The notes beneath the pieces were generated by a model, which did no database searches, was not told the DNA's origin, and saw nothing but the letters and a program-made list of their open reading frames with translations. The translations under genes were made by a program, and so were the position numbers. 43,140 nucleotides of DNA from Bacteroidetes bacterium 46-16 (GTDB lineage Bacteria > Bacteroidota > Bacteroidia > Chitinophagales > Chitinophagaceae): the NCBI GenBank assembly GCA_001897835.1, contig MKUN01000049.1, positions 1-43,140 of the forward strand. The letters are read 5' to 3'. Below, in pieces: positions 25,701 to 35,500 of this stretch; position 1 is the stretch's first letter, and every line of letters starts with the position of its first letter.

Positions 25701-27295
25701 CTGCAAACCCGGGTTCTACGGTTTGTGATGGTACAAGCGTTACCTTCAATGCTGCTACCACATTCCCTGGCCCGACACCTATTTATCAATGGAAGAAAAA
25801 CGGTAACCCTGTAGGTGGTAACAGCACTACTTATACAGATAACGGGCTGCTTAACGGTGATGTAATTACCTGTACGATGAACAGCAGCGCACCTTGTGTG
25901 AGCCCTGTGGTGGTGACCAGCAGCAACATGGTTATAACTGTGAATGCCCTGAGCACGCCTACAGTATCCGTTAGTTCAAATACAGGTGATTCGATATGCC
26001 TGGGTAATGTGGTGATATTTACAGCCAATCCTACTAACGGTGGCCCTAGCCCAGTGTATCAATGGACCAAGAACGGCTTACCGGTAGGTACCAATTCGCC
26101 TACCTATACAGATATAGGCCTTGTGGATAACGATGCAGTAAAATGCGTGATGACCAGCAGTGACCTCTGCCCAGTACCAGCTACAGTGACCAGTAACACA
26201 CATACTATGCAGGTTACCCCAACCCTTACGCCCAGTGTATATGTATCGGTAACGCCAGGCACAGTGATCTGTACCGGTTCGCTTACTACCTTCACTGCTG
26301 CTGCAACAGGCGCAGGACAATCGCCTACTTACCATTGGATCAAGAATGGCGTAGAAGTAGGATCTAACAGTCCTACATACACCGACCTGTTATTAAACAG
26401 CGGCGACAGTGTAAGCTGTATCATAGTGGCCAATACGGCCTGCGTAACGAAGACCAGCGATACCAGTGCGCAAAATGTGATGTCCTGGTTCAACAGCGGT
26501 TACCTTGCAGGCACCTTGGGCCTTACTGAGACCAATATTATAAAAGTTACACCTACTACGGATAAAATAAACTATTCGGATTGTGACCTGATGGTTTCCC
26601 TGAACCCTTCAGGCGCTTCGCCGCTCAAAGGCCGTACGAAGGTACTGGTGACACTTGACAGCACCATAAAGACATATAATGGACAACCTTACCTGCAGCG
26701 CCACTTTGATATCAAGCCAGACAGTAATGCAGACAATGCAACAGCTACAGTGACCCTTTACGCTTACCAGTCTGAATTTGATGCTTATAACGCTATTGCA
26801 GGACCAATGGGTTATCCTTTACTGCCCAACTTTGGTACAGATAATGGCAATATCAAAGTAACTACCTTCCATGGCAATGGTACACATCCGGGCAATTATA
26901 GCGGCCCGGCCGAGGTGATCGTACCATCATCTGTTTCATGGGATCCTATGGGTAACTGGTGGGTTATGACATTCCCCGTTACCGGATTCAGCGGTTACTA
27001 TATTCACACAGGCACTAATTTTCCGCTGGCAATTGCTAATGTAAATGGTGCGGACGGCTTCTCAATAGATGCCTATCCAAACCCGGTACAGGATAAAGTT
27101 GCGGTGCATATAAGCGGCAACAGGGCAGCACACAGTAGCCTTGTAGTTACCGATCTTACGGGCCGTGTACTGATCACTGTAGGTATGGATAATAATAAAG
27201 CAGTTGTGGATATGAGCGGCCTGGCATCTGGCATGTATATGCTTAGGTATAGTGATGATGTAAGAACACAAACCATCAAGATTACTAAGCAATAG
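22766..27295 (+). CDS. Giant T9SS-exported Ig-like repeat protein 1
   Basis: The 1509-residue protein has signal peptide 1-27 (cleavage after AFA). The head domain (28 to about 232; YIVNSNPWGN, WVNSGGRLFINAAPNYAG, GVVFFGGCTQPN) resembles a GATase/ThuA-like Rossmann fold. A single Ig-like linker spans about 235-335 (GSPWCAG to YRLRTVSTNTAFTGADNG). Ten ~91-residue Ig-like repeats run from about 336 to 1240, each with ICAGTSVTF-, NGGPTPxYxW-, NGNPVG- and DVxTCxxTSxxxC-type blocks. The C-terminal module (about 1240-1420) has WFNSGYLAG, then YNGQPYLQRHFDI and LYAYQSEFDAY. A type A sorting domain begins near AYPNPVQDKV and ends KITKQ. Likely a cell-surface adhesin or filament-like protein; no ligand is known. 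Confidence 0.93.
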   Translation: MKRNVFSYLKLLPLITLLAFAGNSAFAGAYYIVNSNPWGNTQNQTCMNNVFGPGGWTQGNYSTPINTVFSPSTTFVMLEGSDANTGFPAYITANIATIESWVNSGGRLFINAAPNYAGNQNWGFSGTVMNYAGYSPSVTTSVPTNQIFLGPYLPTATSYTGSYFGHATISGTGLTTLLYNPANSLTVLCYKTWGNGVVFFGGCTQPNFWSPNPQGINLWQNIFAYVNTYPLIGITSTVTGSPWCAGANITVNYTSLNLVFNAGNQFTVQLSDATGSFATPTTIGGPLVSTATSGAISCTIPAAQPGGTGYRLRTVSTNTAFTGADNGTDLTINPQLVPSVSITAVPGNNICAGTSVTFVATVTNGGPSPTYAWKINNVTVGTNNTFTSNTLNNNDVITCTIVSNAACAVPTTATSNAITMTVNPNVTPTISVTANPGNTICFGTPITFTATITNGGPTPVYQWYKNNFPVGTNSNTYTDNSLVNGDVITCTVTSNAPCASPTTATSTPITITVNPVVTPTISITANPGNNICAGTSVTFSAAITNGGPTPTYAWTLNGNPVGGPTATYTNAALNNGDVIQCTLTSSALCATPATIASNTITMTVSPPVTPAVSISVSPGNTICAGTSVTFTATPTNGGPTPTYVWKVNGNIVGSNTNTYTSTTLANGDVVNCTMTTSFACASPATVVSNDITMTVNPSVLPTVSISVNPGNVICAGTSVTFSAAITNGGPTPVYAWKKNGNPVGGNTSTYTDNTLANGDVMTCTLTSNAVCAVPATVTSNAITMIVNPTLTPAVSIAVTPGNVVCSGTTVTFTATQTNGGPSPVYQWYVNGNPVGSPSPTYLTTTLNNNDVVTCEMTSNALCATPTMVASNAITMTVNTTVTPTVNVSASPGNVVCSNVLVTFTANTTNAGPTPNYQWKVNGNPVGGNTPTYSSITLNNTDVVSCVVTSNAVCASPTVVTSNFVTMTINAGNVPTVVVTANPGSTVCDGTSVTFNAATTFPGPTPIYQWKKNGNPVGGNSTTYTDNGLLNGDVITCTMNSSAPCVSPVVVTSSNMVITVNALSTPTVSVSSNTGDSICLGNVVIFTANPTNGGPSPVYQWTKNGLPVGTNSPTYTDIGLVDNDAVKCVMTSSDLCPVPATVTSNTHTMQVTPTLTPSVYVSVTPGTVICTGSLTTFTAAATGAGQSPTYHWIKNGVEVGSNSPTYTDLLLNSGDSVSCIIVANTACVTKTSDTSAQNVMSWFNSGYLAGTLGLTETNIIKVTPTTDKINYSDCDLMVSLNPSGASPLKGRTKVLVTLDSTIKTYNGQPYLQRHFDIKPDSNADNATATVTLYAYQSEFDAYNAIAGPMGYPLLPNFGTDNGNIKVTTFHGNGTHPGNYSGPAEVIVPSSVSWDPMGNWWVMTFPVTGFSGYYIHTGTNFPLAIANVNGADGFSIDAYPNPVQDKVAVHISGNRAAHSSLVVTDLTGRVLITVGMDNNKAVVDMSGLASGMYMLRYSDDVRTQTIKITKQ
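23771..26485 (+). repeat. Ten ~272-bp in-frame repeats, giant gene 1
   Basis: Ten units start at residue 336 and the tenth at residue 1153, so the mean spacing is about 91 codons. Each unit has three cysteines (one in the ICAG block, one in DVxTC, one a few residues later in xxPC) and a core Trp between the first two. Units are diverged from each other in sequence, so they are old repeats. Confidence 0.9.
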
Positions 27296-27314
27296 TTATT
27301 ATAATCTTTTCGTT

Positions 27315-27352
27315 AATATGGCATCCCGTTGTTACGGGATGCCATATTTTTT
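27315..27352 (+). terminator. Rho-independent terminator after giant gene 1
   Basis: A perfect 14-bp stem (AATATGGCATCCCG / CGGGATGCCATATT) with a 6-nt loop, ending in a run of six T's, 20 bases after the stop. Confidence 0.93.
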
Positions 27353-27389
27353 GTGCACCAACCTGTTTAACTTAAAATACAGTTGTACA

Positions 27390-27404
27390 TTAACTAAAAG
27401 TTAA
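27390..27404. promoter_or_regulatory. Palindrome TTAACTAAAAGTTAA upstream of giant gene 2
   Basis: Perfect 6-bp arms with a 3-nt centre (TTAACT-AAA-AGTTAA). The identical 15-mer occurs at 32464-32478 before giant gene 3. It fits a dimeric regulator binding site; the protein is unknown. Confidence 0.5.
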
Positions 27405-27565
27405 TCTTTGTATTTTATTTATTTTCTCTTGGATAATATTTGATTAAATATCGACATTGTAAATCCCTAATTGATTGAAATACAGTTATAATTAAAAAAA
27501 TTCCTGCTCTTAGTATTATTTTGTTGATATTATGATTGTGCAGAAAATATATTTATCAGAATATA

Positions 27566-27595
27566 TTGTACACATCCTTTTCTTTATTATTTTCG
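27566..27595 (+). promoter_or_regulatory. Putative promoter of giant gene 2
   Basis: TTG (27566-27568), exactly 19 nt, then TATTTTCG (27588-27595), followed by TTAGCTC. The layout is the same as at giant gene 1, 46 bases before the ATG. Confidence 0.6.
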
Positions 27596-27612
27596 TTAGC
27601 TCTGTACAAATC

Positions 27613-27627
27613 TTAACAAGTAGTTAA
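27613..27627. promoter_or_regulatory. Palindrome TTAACAAGTAGTTAA just before giant gene 2
   Basis: TTAAC-N5-GTTAA with perfect 5-bp arms, inside the predicted leader between the -7 box and the ATG. A bound protein there could block transcription or early elongation. Confidence 0.45.
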
Positions 27628-27641
27628 AATATAATAGCGCA

Positions 27642-30600
27642 ATGAAAAAGCTTTATTCATTTTCCAGATCCCTGTTATTGACATTACTCGCAGGGCTTAT
27701 TTACACTACGGCATTTTGCGGTAATTATTACGTAGTGGATAGTAATCCATGGGGAACTACCAATGACATTACGGCTATGAATAATGTTTTTGGTGCGGGT
27801 AACTGGACACAGGGAAATTTCAGTACTCCTGCGGCTACAATATTTTCACCATCAAATAATGTCGTTTTCCTTGAAGGCAGCGACTGGAACCCTAATTTTC
27901 CCACATTCGTAAGTACTAATATTGCCCTGATAGAGAACTGGGTTAATAATGGTGGGCGCTTATTTATGAATGCAGGCCCCAATTACGGAAGCAATCAGAA
28001 CTGGGGTTTCAACAATACCGTGCTTAATTATGCCTGGTATGCTAATAGCGTAACGACTACTGTACCTGCAAACCAGATATTTACCACACCATATACGCCT
28101 ACAGCAACTACTTACGGTGGCAGTTCATTTGCACACGCCTATATCAGCGGTACCGGCCTCACCTCGCTTTTGTATGATGTAGCCTATGCTGCAAACACGC
28201 ACCCTGTTTTGTGCTATAAACAATGGGGCGCAGGTATCGTCTTTTTTGGAGGCTGTACACAGCCTAACTATTGGTGGCCTACGAGCCCTGAGGCTTTTAA
28301 CCTGTGGTACAATATCCTTTATTATGTAAAAACATTCCCGCTGACAGGGATAACACCAAGTGTCACAGGATCTCCCTGGTGTGCCGGTGCGAGTATAACA
28401 GTTAACTATTCTTCGATCGGGCTTACCTTTACTGCAGGTAATGTGTTTACTGTGCAGCTAAGTAATGCTACCGGTTCATTCGCTTCGCCCACCAACATCG
28501 GTACCCTGACCAGCACGGCTACAAGCGGCTCTATTATTTGCACCATACCTGCGGCACAGGCTGGCGGCACAGGCTATCGCATCAGGATACTGTCAAGTGT
28601 GCCCGCATTTACCGGTGCGGATAACGGGACTGACCTTGTTATTAATCCTCAACTTGTTCCTGCCGTTACCATCACGGCCAACCCGGGTAATACTATTTGT
28701 GCAGGGACCAATGTTACTTTTACTGCAGCGGTCACCAATGGCGGCCCTTCACCTACATACCAATGGTACGTAAACGCGAGCCCGGTAGGAGGTAACACGC
28801 CAACTTACTCAACCACCACGCTGGCCAATGGCCAGGTAGTGACCTGTACCATCACAAGTAATGCTTCTTGTGCTACACCACCCACAGCAACGAGTAACAG
28901 CATAACAATGATTGTTAATCCTAATGTAACACCTACCGTAACCGTAACGGCCAACCCGGGAAATACGATATGCCTGGGACAGTCTGTTACCTTTACATCA
29001 AGCATTAGTAATGGTGGCCCCACACCTACGTATATATGGAAGGTGAACGGCTTCCCCGTGGGCACAGCAGCCTCTTATACCACCAGCACACTCAATAATA
29101 ACGACGTGGTGACCTGTCAACTTACCAGTAATGCCCCATGTGTGCTAACTCCTGTAGTGACGAGCACACCCATAACGATGACAGTTACGCCTACTGTATT
29201 ACCAACAATAAACATCACTGCTAATCCCGGCAATACGGCTTGTGCAGGTGCCAACGTTACGTTTACAGCCAATATTACTAATGGCGGCCCTACTCCGGCA
29301 TACCAGTGGTATGTAAACGGTAACCCGGTAGGTACAGGTTCCACATATTCCACAAGTGTTTTGAATACGAACGATATAGTAAGTTGCACTTTGACCAGCA
29401 GTGCTCCTTGTGCAACACCTGCTACTGTGAGCGGAAGCATGACAATGACGATTGTACCAAACGTTACCCCGACGATAAATGTAACCGCCAACCCAGGCAC
29501 TACAATATGTTCAGGCACTTCAGTAACCTTTACGGCAAATACAAGCAACGCAGGCCCGGCGCCAACCTATCAATGGTACAATAATGGCAACCCTGTAGGC
29601 AATAACAGTGCAACATATACCACCACCGCGCTTGCGAACGGTGATAATATCACCTGCGTAATGACCAGCAGTGCACAGTGCGCCAGCCCGCAGTCTGTAA
29701 CAGCTGGTGTAGTGATGACGGTGAACCAGACGGTAGCGCCAACCATTACGCTGACGGCCAGCCCAGGTAATTCGGTTTGTACAGGGACCAATGTGACCTT
29801 CTCGGCAAGTATAACCAATGGCGGTCCTACCCCGGTATATACCTGGTATATAAACGGTAACCCTGTCGGTTCTGGCCCGGTGTATGCTTATAACAACTTT
29901 GCGAATGGTGATATGGTGACATGCCAGTTGAACAGCAATGCTGTATGCGCATCGCCCGCAGTGGTCACAAGTGCTACTACTACGATGAATGTCTACAATT
30001 CGGTAACGCCCACTGTCTCCATTGCTAACAATACAGGTAATACGATTTGTGCAGGTACTTCAGTGACCTTTACTGCAACACCTGCAAACGGAGGACCGGT
30101 ACCCTCTTACCAGTGGTACAGGAATGGTAACCCTGTAGGTACAAACAGCGCCACCTTTATTGATAACACACTTGCGAACGGTGATGTGATCACTTGCGAC
30201 ATGACCAGCAATGCCTCTTGTGCGAGCCCGACATTAGTGACCAGTAATAGTGTTGCCATGACGGTGATACCCACCGTTACACCTGTAGCAACAATTACAG
30301 CCACTCCCGGCAACAGCATATGTGCAGGTACACAAGTAACATTTAATGCTACTGTAACTAACGGCGGCCCTGCACCGGTATATGCCTGGAAGAAGAATGG
30401 CAACCCTGTGGGCGGCAACTCAGCCACCTATGCCGATAATAACCTGAATAATACAGATGTTATTACCTGTATGCTTACCAGCAACGCTACATGTGCTGCA
30501 CCGGCTACTGTGTACAGTAATAACATAACCATGAATGTGACCAGTACTGTAATACCGGCTACAAGTATTTCGGTAAGCCCGGGCAATGCGATATGTTCCG

Positions 30601-32159
30601 GCACACAGGTAACCTTTACAGCTACTTCGTTAAATACCGGTCCTTCACCGTTGTATCAATGGTATGTAAACGGTATCCCCGCAGGGCCCAATGCAGCTAG
30701 CTATACTACAGCCACGCTCAATACAAATGATGTGGTAACCTGTGATATGACCAGCAATGCCAGTTGTGCAACACCGGCTACTGTGACCAGCAACGGAATT
30801 ACCATGACCGTACAGGGCGTAACAGTTCCCGGTGTGACGATAAGCACCAACTCACCGCTGAGTATATGCCAGGGCAGTCCAGTAACCTTTACTGCAGCTC
30901 CTGTGAACGGTGGTCCCTCGCCAATATATCACTGGATCAAGAACGGCCTGCCCGTGGGCACATTTGCGGATACATACAATGATAATAACCTTGCTGATAA
31001 TGATATGATATCATGTGTGATGGTCAGCAGTGACCTGTGCCCAAGCCAGCTTACCGATACCAGTAATACAATTACCATGACGGTGGATCAGTATGTTACA
31101 CCGGCCGTGTTCATAAACGGGGTTCCGGATATTTGTACCGGCAACCCGCTCACCCTTACTGCAATTGCTTACAATCCCGGGCCTAACCCATCCTACAAAT
31201 GGATGCTTAATGGTGTACAAAATGGTACAGGGCCTACATGGACAGGCACTAACTTAAATGATGGTGACATCGTTTATTGCATACTATCCAGTACGGCCCC
31301 TTGCTTACTGCAGAATGCAGATAGCAGTGATGTGGACACCGTTCACTGGTTCAATGCAGGTTACCTTGCTGGTGTGCCGGGCGGCACGGAAACCAATACC
31401 GTACCGATGATAAATGCGCCCAGCGTGATAAGCTACAACGATTGCGACCTGATAAGTACGGTTATCCCATCAGGACAAAACCCGGTATCTGGTAATTTGA
31501 CAGCCGGTGTTACGATTGATGCGGATATCAATAATTATAACGGGCAGTATTATGTACAACGCCATTATGATATCCAGCCATCCAGCAATCCATCTTCAGC
31601 TACTGCGATAGTTAAGTTGTATGCATACCAGTCAGAGTTTGATGCGTACGATTCACTATTGTTACACACAGGTTCATTACTGCCGCCGCTACCATCCAAC
31701 CATATTGATAATGGCCACGTTCGTGTTACACAATTTCACGGTACGGGTACAGCGCCAGGCAATTACACGGGTACAGAAGAGCTTATTTTCCCCACGGTGA
31801 ATTATGATACATCAGCAAACTGGTGGGTGATCACCTTCCCCGTACATGGATTTGGTGGATTCTATATACATACGTCTGATGTTGTATTCCCATTATCTGT
31901 AACGGGCATCGTGAATGATGGATTTTCTATAGAGGCATATCCTAATCCTGCACGGGAAAAGGTAGAAGTAAGAATTCACGGCCTGCGCAGCGGCAATAGC
32001 TTGCTGACGATAACGGATATCGCAGGAAGAAAGCTTATCACATCATCTATCGAGGATGATAAAGCGACAATAGACATGAGTGGTTTTGCTTCAGGAGTAT
32101 ATATGCTTCATTATAAAGATGATGCGAGAACAGAAACCTTAAAAGTGATAAAGCAATAA
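27642..32159 (+). CDS. Giant T9SS-exported Ig-like repeat protein 2
   Basis: The 1505-residue protein has a signal peptide of about 26 residues. Its head domain is clearly homologous to that of protein 1 (YYVVDSNPWGTTND, WVNNGGRLFMNAGPNYGS, GIVFFGGCTQPNYW). The Ig-like linker contains GSPWCAG and FTVQLSNATGSFASPTNIG. Ten Ig-like repeats run from about residue 338 to 1235. The C-terminal module has WFNAGYLAGVPGGTETN and YNGQYYVQRHYDIQPSSN. The sorting domain begins AYPNPAREKVEV and ends KVIKQ. Its head is like protein 1, but the C-terminal module and repeats 3, 4, 9 and 10 are closest to protein 3, so the gene looks mosaic. Confidence 0.93.
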   Translation: MKKLYSFSRSLLLTLLAGLIYTTAFCGNYYVVDSNPWGTTNDITAMNNVFGAGNWTQGNFSTPAATIFSPSNNVVFLEGSDWNPNFPTFVSTNIALIENWVNNGGRLFMNAGPNYGSNQNWGFNNTVLNYAWYANSVTTTVPANQIFTTPYTPTATTYGGSSFAHAYISGTGLTSLLYDVAYAANTHPVLCYKQWGAGIVFFGGCTQPNYWWPTSPEAFNLWYNILYYVKTFPLTGITPSVTGSPWCAGASITVNYSSIGLTFTAGNVFTVQLSNATGSFASPTNIGTLTSTATSGSIICTIPAAQAGGTGYRIRILSSVPAFTGADNGTDLVINPQLVPAVTITANPGNTICAGTNVTFTAAVTNGGPSPTYQWYVNASPVGGNTPTYSTTTLANGQVVTCTITSNASCATPPTATSNSITMIVNPNVTPTVTVTANPGNTICLGQSVTFTSSISNGGPTPTYIWKVNGFPVGTAASYTTSTLNNNDVVTCQLTSNAPCVLTPVVTSTPITMTVTPTVLPTINITANPGNTACAGANVTFTANITNGGPTPAYQWYVNGNPVGTGSTYSTSVLNTNDIVSCTLTSSAPCATPATVSGSMTMTIVPNVTPTINVTANPGTTICSGTSVTFTANTSNAGPAPTYQWYNNGNPVGNNSATYTTTALANGDNITCVMTSSAQCASPQSVTAGVVMTVNQTVAPTITLTASPGNSVCTGTNVTFSASITNGGPTPVYTWYINGNPVGSGPVYAYNNFANGDMVTCQLNSNAVCASPAVVTSATTTMNVYNSVTPTVSIANNTGNTICAGTSVTFTATPANGGPVPSYQWYRNGNPVGTNSATFIDNTLANGDVITCDMTSNASCASPTLVTSNSVAMTVIPTVTPVATITATPGNSICAGTQVTFNATVTNGGPAPVYAWKKNGNPVGGNSATYADNNLNNTDVITCMLTSNATCAAPATVYSNNITMNVTSTVIPATSISVSPGNAICSGTQVTFTATSLNTGPSPLYQWYVNGIPAGPNAASYTTATLNTNDVVTCDMTSNASCATPATVTSNGITMTVQGVTVPGVTISTNSPLSICQGSPVTFTAAPVNGGPSPIYHWIKNGLPVGTFADTYNDNNLADNDMISCVMVSSDLCPSQLTDTSNTITMTVDQYVTPAVFINGVPDICTGNPLTLTAIAYNPGPNPSYKWMLNGVQNGTGPTWTGTNLNDGDIVYCILSSTAPCLLQNADSSDVDTVHWFNAGYLAGVPGGTETNTVPMINAPSVISYNDCDLISTVIPSGQNPVSGNLTAGVTIDADINNYNGQYYVQRHYDIQPSSNPSSATAIVKLYAYQSEFDAYDSLLLHTGSLLPPLPSNHIDNGHVRVTQFHGTGTAPGNYTGTEELIFPTVNYDTSANWWVITFPVHGFGGFYIHTSDVVFPLSVTGIVNDGFSIEAYPNPAREKVEVRIHGLRSGNSLLTITDIAGRKLITSSIEDDKATIDMSGFASGVYMLHYKDDARTETLKVIKQ
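28653..31345 (+). repeat. Ten ~271-bp in-frame repeats, giant gene 2
   Basis: Ten units run from residue 338; the tenth starts at residue 1151. Unit 3 has the unusual NTACAGANVTF block and unit 9 starts VTVPGVTIS; both features recur at the same unit numbers in giant gene 3. Confidence 0.9.
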
Positions 32160-32189
32160 TAATAAGGTAAGTACAAAATACTTTTTCGG

Positions 32190-32219
32190 GCAGCGTTTGC
32201 AATAGCAGGCGCTGCTTTT
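32190..32219 (+). terminator. Terminator-like hairpin after giant gene 2
   Basis: A 6-bp outer stem (GCAGCG / CGCTGC) with an inner TGC/GCA pairing, followed by TTTTATTTAT. It is weaker than the terminators of the other giant genes. Confidence 0.6.
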
Positions 32220-32301
32220 ATTTATGCGCTAAGGGGCAGTAAAGCCTGTAGAATCCCCGGGAAATCCACATTTTGACATTAAAAATAAATAAGCTTAATT
32301 A

Positions 32302-32316
32302 TTTACTTTTAGTTAA
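32302..32316. promoter_or_regulatory. Palindrome-like site TTTACTTTTAGTTAA
   Basis: One mismatch to TTAAC-N5-GTTAA. It lies 104 bases before the -7 box of giant gene 3. The equivalent site of giant gene 4 (37203) is 103 bases before its -7 box. Confidence 0.4.
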
Positions 32317-32405
32317 AAATGATTATAAAATAGCAACTTTTAGGTAATAGATATTTATATTTGAAAATTACTATAGTATAATATAACAAAAACGACAAAA
32401 ATTTT

Positions 32406-32413
32406 TAGCTTCG
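32406..32413 (+). promoter_or_regulatory. Putative -7 box of giant gene 3
   Basis: TAGCTTCG followed by TTAGCTC, the same block as before giant gene 2. No TTG is seen at the expected -33 distance. The implied leader is about 115 bases. Confidence 0.45.
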
Positions 32414-32463
32414 TTAGCTCGCAGTTATATCAAAAAAATATACTGTTTTGTATCAAGATTAAC

Positions 32464-32478
32464 TTAACTAAAAGTTAA
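32464..32478. promoter_or_regulatory. Palindrome TTAACTAAAAGTTAA in the leader of giant gene 3
   Basis: Identical 15-mer to 27390-27404, with perfect 6-bp arms. It lies 50 bases downstream of the -7 box, inside the predicted untranslated leader. Confidence 0.5.
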
Positions 32479-32534
32479 TTTTTATCAATGTTATTGTAAT
32501 AACTGGCAAACTTGTACGCTAAAAATTTTTTGTT

Positions 32535-35500
32535 ATGAACAAAAAAACTACTCTTACCCCTCCAAAATTTTCACGCGTTTTTACGCTTTTGTTTTTTATG
32601 CTTATTGGCTTTAGCGCTGCAGCGGTACCTGCCAATACATATATCTTTTCTGCCTTCAATTCGCCGTATTCATCGATCGTGGGTACTACGATACCAGGTA
32701 TATATGGGGATGATGCCTGCCAGCAAAGTATCCCTATAGGGTTCACATTCAATTTTGCCGGTACAAACTATACCAATGTTGCGGTTTGCTCCAATGGGTT
32801 CATGAGCCTTAATAATCTTTACAACACTTCCTTGGGTAACAGCCTGGGAACTGCAGGCAGTATCGGCCCTATGCTGATGCCTTTATGGGATGATCTGAAC
32901 GGCGTTTGCGGCCCCAACTACTATACGACTACAGGTACAGCACCCAACCGTATTTTTACCTGGGAAATGCAAAACATTGAATGGAATTATTATTCCGGAT
33001 GTAATGTACTTTCCTTCGAAGTAAAGTTATATGAAACATCGAATGCGATAGAATACTGGTACCAGCAGGGTGGCAATACCGGTCAGTATCAAAGTGCTAC
33101 AATAGGTATTTTCAATAGTAGTACCGATTACCAGACACTGCCAGATGCAACGGCAAACCCAACACCGGCTACTGCCACGTTTACTACTACTATAGCCACC
33201 AGGCCTGCATCCGGCCAGGTATATCGCTGGGTGCCGCAATACCTCACATGTACTGTGCCGGGCACTACCTATTGCGGTGGCAGCACATTTAATGTAACGT
33301 ATGCTTCCGGTGGTATGTCTTTCAATGCAGGCAATGTCTTTACTGTGCAGTTGAGCGATGCAACGGGCTCATTTGTATCACCTACCAATATTGGTACCCT
33401 GACCAGTACCTCTACCAGCGGTACTATAGTTTGTACCATACCGGCAGCACAGGCAGCGGGTATAGGGTACCGGGTACGGGTCGTCTCCAGCAATCCTGCT
33501 TTTACCGGGCAGGATAATGGAGTGAATATAACGGTAAACCCGGCGGTAATACCTGATGTTACTATATCGGCTAACCCGGGCAATGTAATATGTTCCGGTA
33601 CCAGCGTTACATTCTCAGCCGCCGTAACCAACGGCGGGCCTTCGCCGGTGTACCAGTGGTTTATAAATAACGTACCTGTAGGCGGTAATACGCCAACATA
33701 TACCAGCGCTACGCTCAATAATAGTGATATGGTGACCTGTGTAATAACCAGTAATGCACCTTGTGTTGCACCGCCTACCGATACCAGCAATGCCATCACC
33801 ATGACGGTTAACCCTAACGTAACACCAACGATAAGCATAACAGCCAGCCCGGGCACTACGGTTTGTCTTGGCCAGTCCGTTACTTTTACGGCTACTATTA
33901 CCAATGGTGGCCCCACACCGTCATATGTATGGAAGGTGAATGGTTTCCCGGTGGGCAATAACTTACCAAACTATACTACTACTACGCTTAATAATGGTGA
34001 TGTAGTAACCTGTGAGCTGACCAGTAATGCGCCTTGTGTACTGACCCCTGTAGTGGTAAGTGCACCGATAACCATGACGGTGAATGCTACCACACTGCCA
34101 ACGATTAATATTACGGCAAACCCCGGTAACACAGCATGCGCAGGCGCTAATGTTACCTTTACGGCAAATATTACCAATGGCGGTCCTTCGCCATCATATC
34201 AATGGTATGTAAATGGCAATCCTGTGGGCGGTAATGCACCAACCTATTCAAATAACAGCCTGGCCAGCGGCGATATTGTAACCTGCGACATGACCAGCAA
34301 TGCGACCTGCGCAAGCCCTGCGACTGTTACCGGTACGATGACAATGACCATCGTGCCTAATGTAACCCCGACGATAAATATATCTGCCAATCCCGGCACC
34401 ACCATTTGTGCGGGTACCTCGGTTACTTTTAGCGCAAGTACTACAAATGCCGGCCCGACACCAAGCTACCAATGGTACAATAACGGTAACCCGGTAGGTA
34501 ATAACAGTGCCACTTATACAACGACTGCATTGGCCAATGGCGACGTAATAACCTGCGACCTGGTAAGCAGCGCGCAATGCGCAACACCGTCTACTGTTAC
34601 CAGCTCAGGCCTTACGATGACGGTCAACCCCGTACTTGTGCCAACGATTAATTTATCGGTTAGCCCGGGCAATACAATATGCGTAGGTACTAATGTTACC
34701 TTTAGCGCAAGTATCACCAATGGCGGTCCAACGCCGGTTTATCAATGGTATGTAAACGGAGTGCCTGCGGGTAGCGGCAATCCTACTTTCTCAAGCAATT
34801 CTTTTGCCAATGGCGATGTGGTGACCTGCGATCTTACCAGCAATGCGACTTGTGCCACACCTGCTACCGTTACCAGCAGCACCGTAACGATGATCGTATA
34901 TAATTCGCTTACACCTGCTGTTACAATAACTAATACACCCGGCAATACGGTATGTGCAGGTACAGTAGTAACCTTTACTGCGACACCTACCAATGGCGGC
35001 CCCACGCCGAGCTACCAATGGTACAGGAATGGTAACCCTGTAGGTACCAATGCCGGAACATATATAGACAACACATTGGCTAACGGCGATGTGATCACCT
35101 GCGATCTTACCAGTAGTGCGGCTTGCGCAAGCCCAACACTGGTAACCAGCAATACCATTACTATGACGGTAATACCTACCGTTACACCCACTGCGTCTAT
35201 TACAGCGTCCCCGGGCAATATCATTTGTGCAGGTACTTCGGTAACCTTTAGTGTTACCACTACCAATGGCGGTCCAACACCAACGTATGTATGGAAGAAG
35301 AACGGAAATGTTGTAGGTGGCAATTCACCAACTTATGCGGATAATGGCTTAAACAATACGGATGTGATCACTTGCTGGCTTACCAGTACGGCCCAGTGTG
35401 CCACACCGGTTACTGTATATAGCAATGATATCACCATGGGTGTGACACCGTTGGTAACACCAACCGTAAGCATATCGGTTAGTCCTGATACCATAGTGTG

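Larger units (their letters stand above)
27296..27641. other. AT-rich gap between giant genes 1 and 2
   Basis: No gene is seen. The 346 bases contain a terminator (27315-27352), the palindrome TTAACTAAAAGTTAA (27390-27404), a promoter (27566-27595) and a second copy of the palindrome pattern, TTAACAAGTAGTTAA (27613-27627), 14 bases before the next ATG. Confidence 0.8.
32160..32534. other. AT-rich gap between giant genes 2 and 3
   Basis: No gene is present. It holds a moderate terminator (32190-32219), the 13-mer CTTAATTATTTAC (32294-32306) also found in the next gap, two palindrome sites (32302-32316 and 32464-32478) and a -7-like box (32406-32413). The short minus-strand frame at 32519-32752 is antisense to the next gene and not credible. 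Confidence 0.8.
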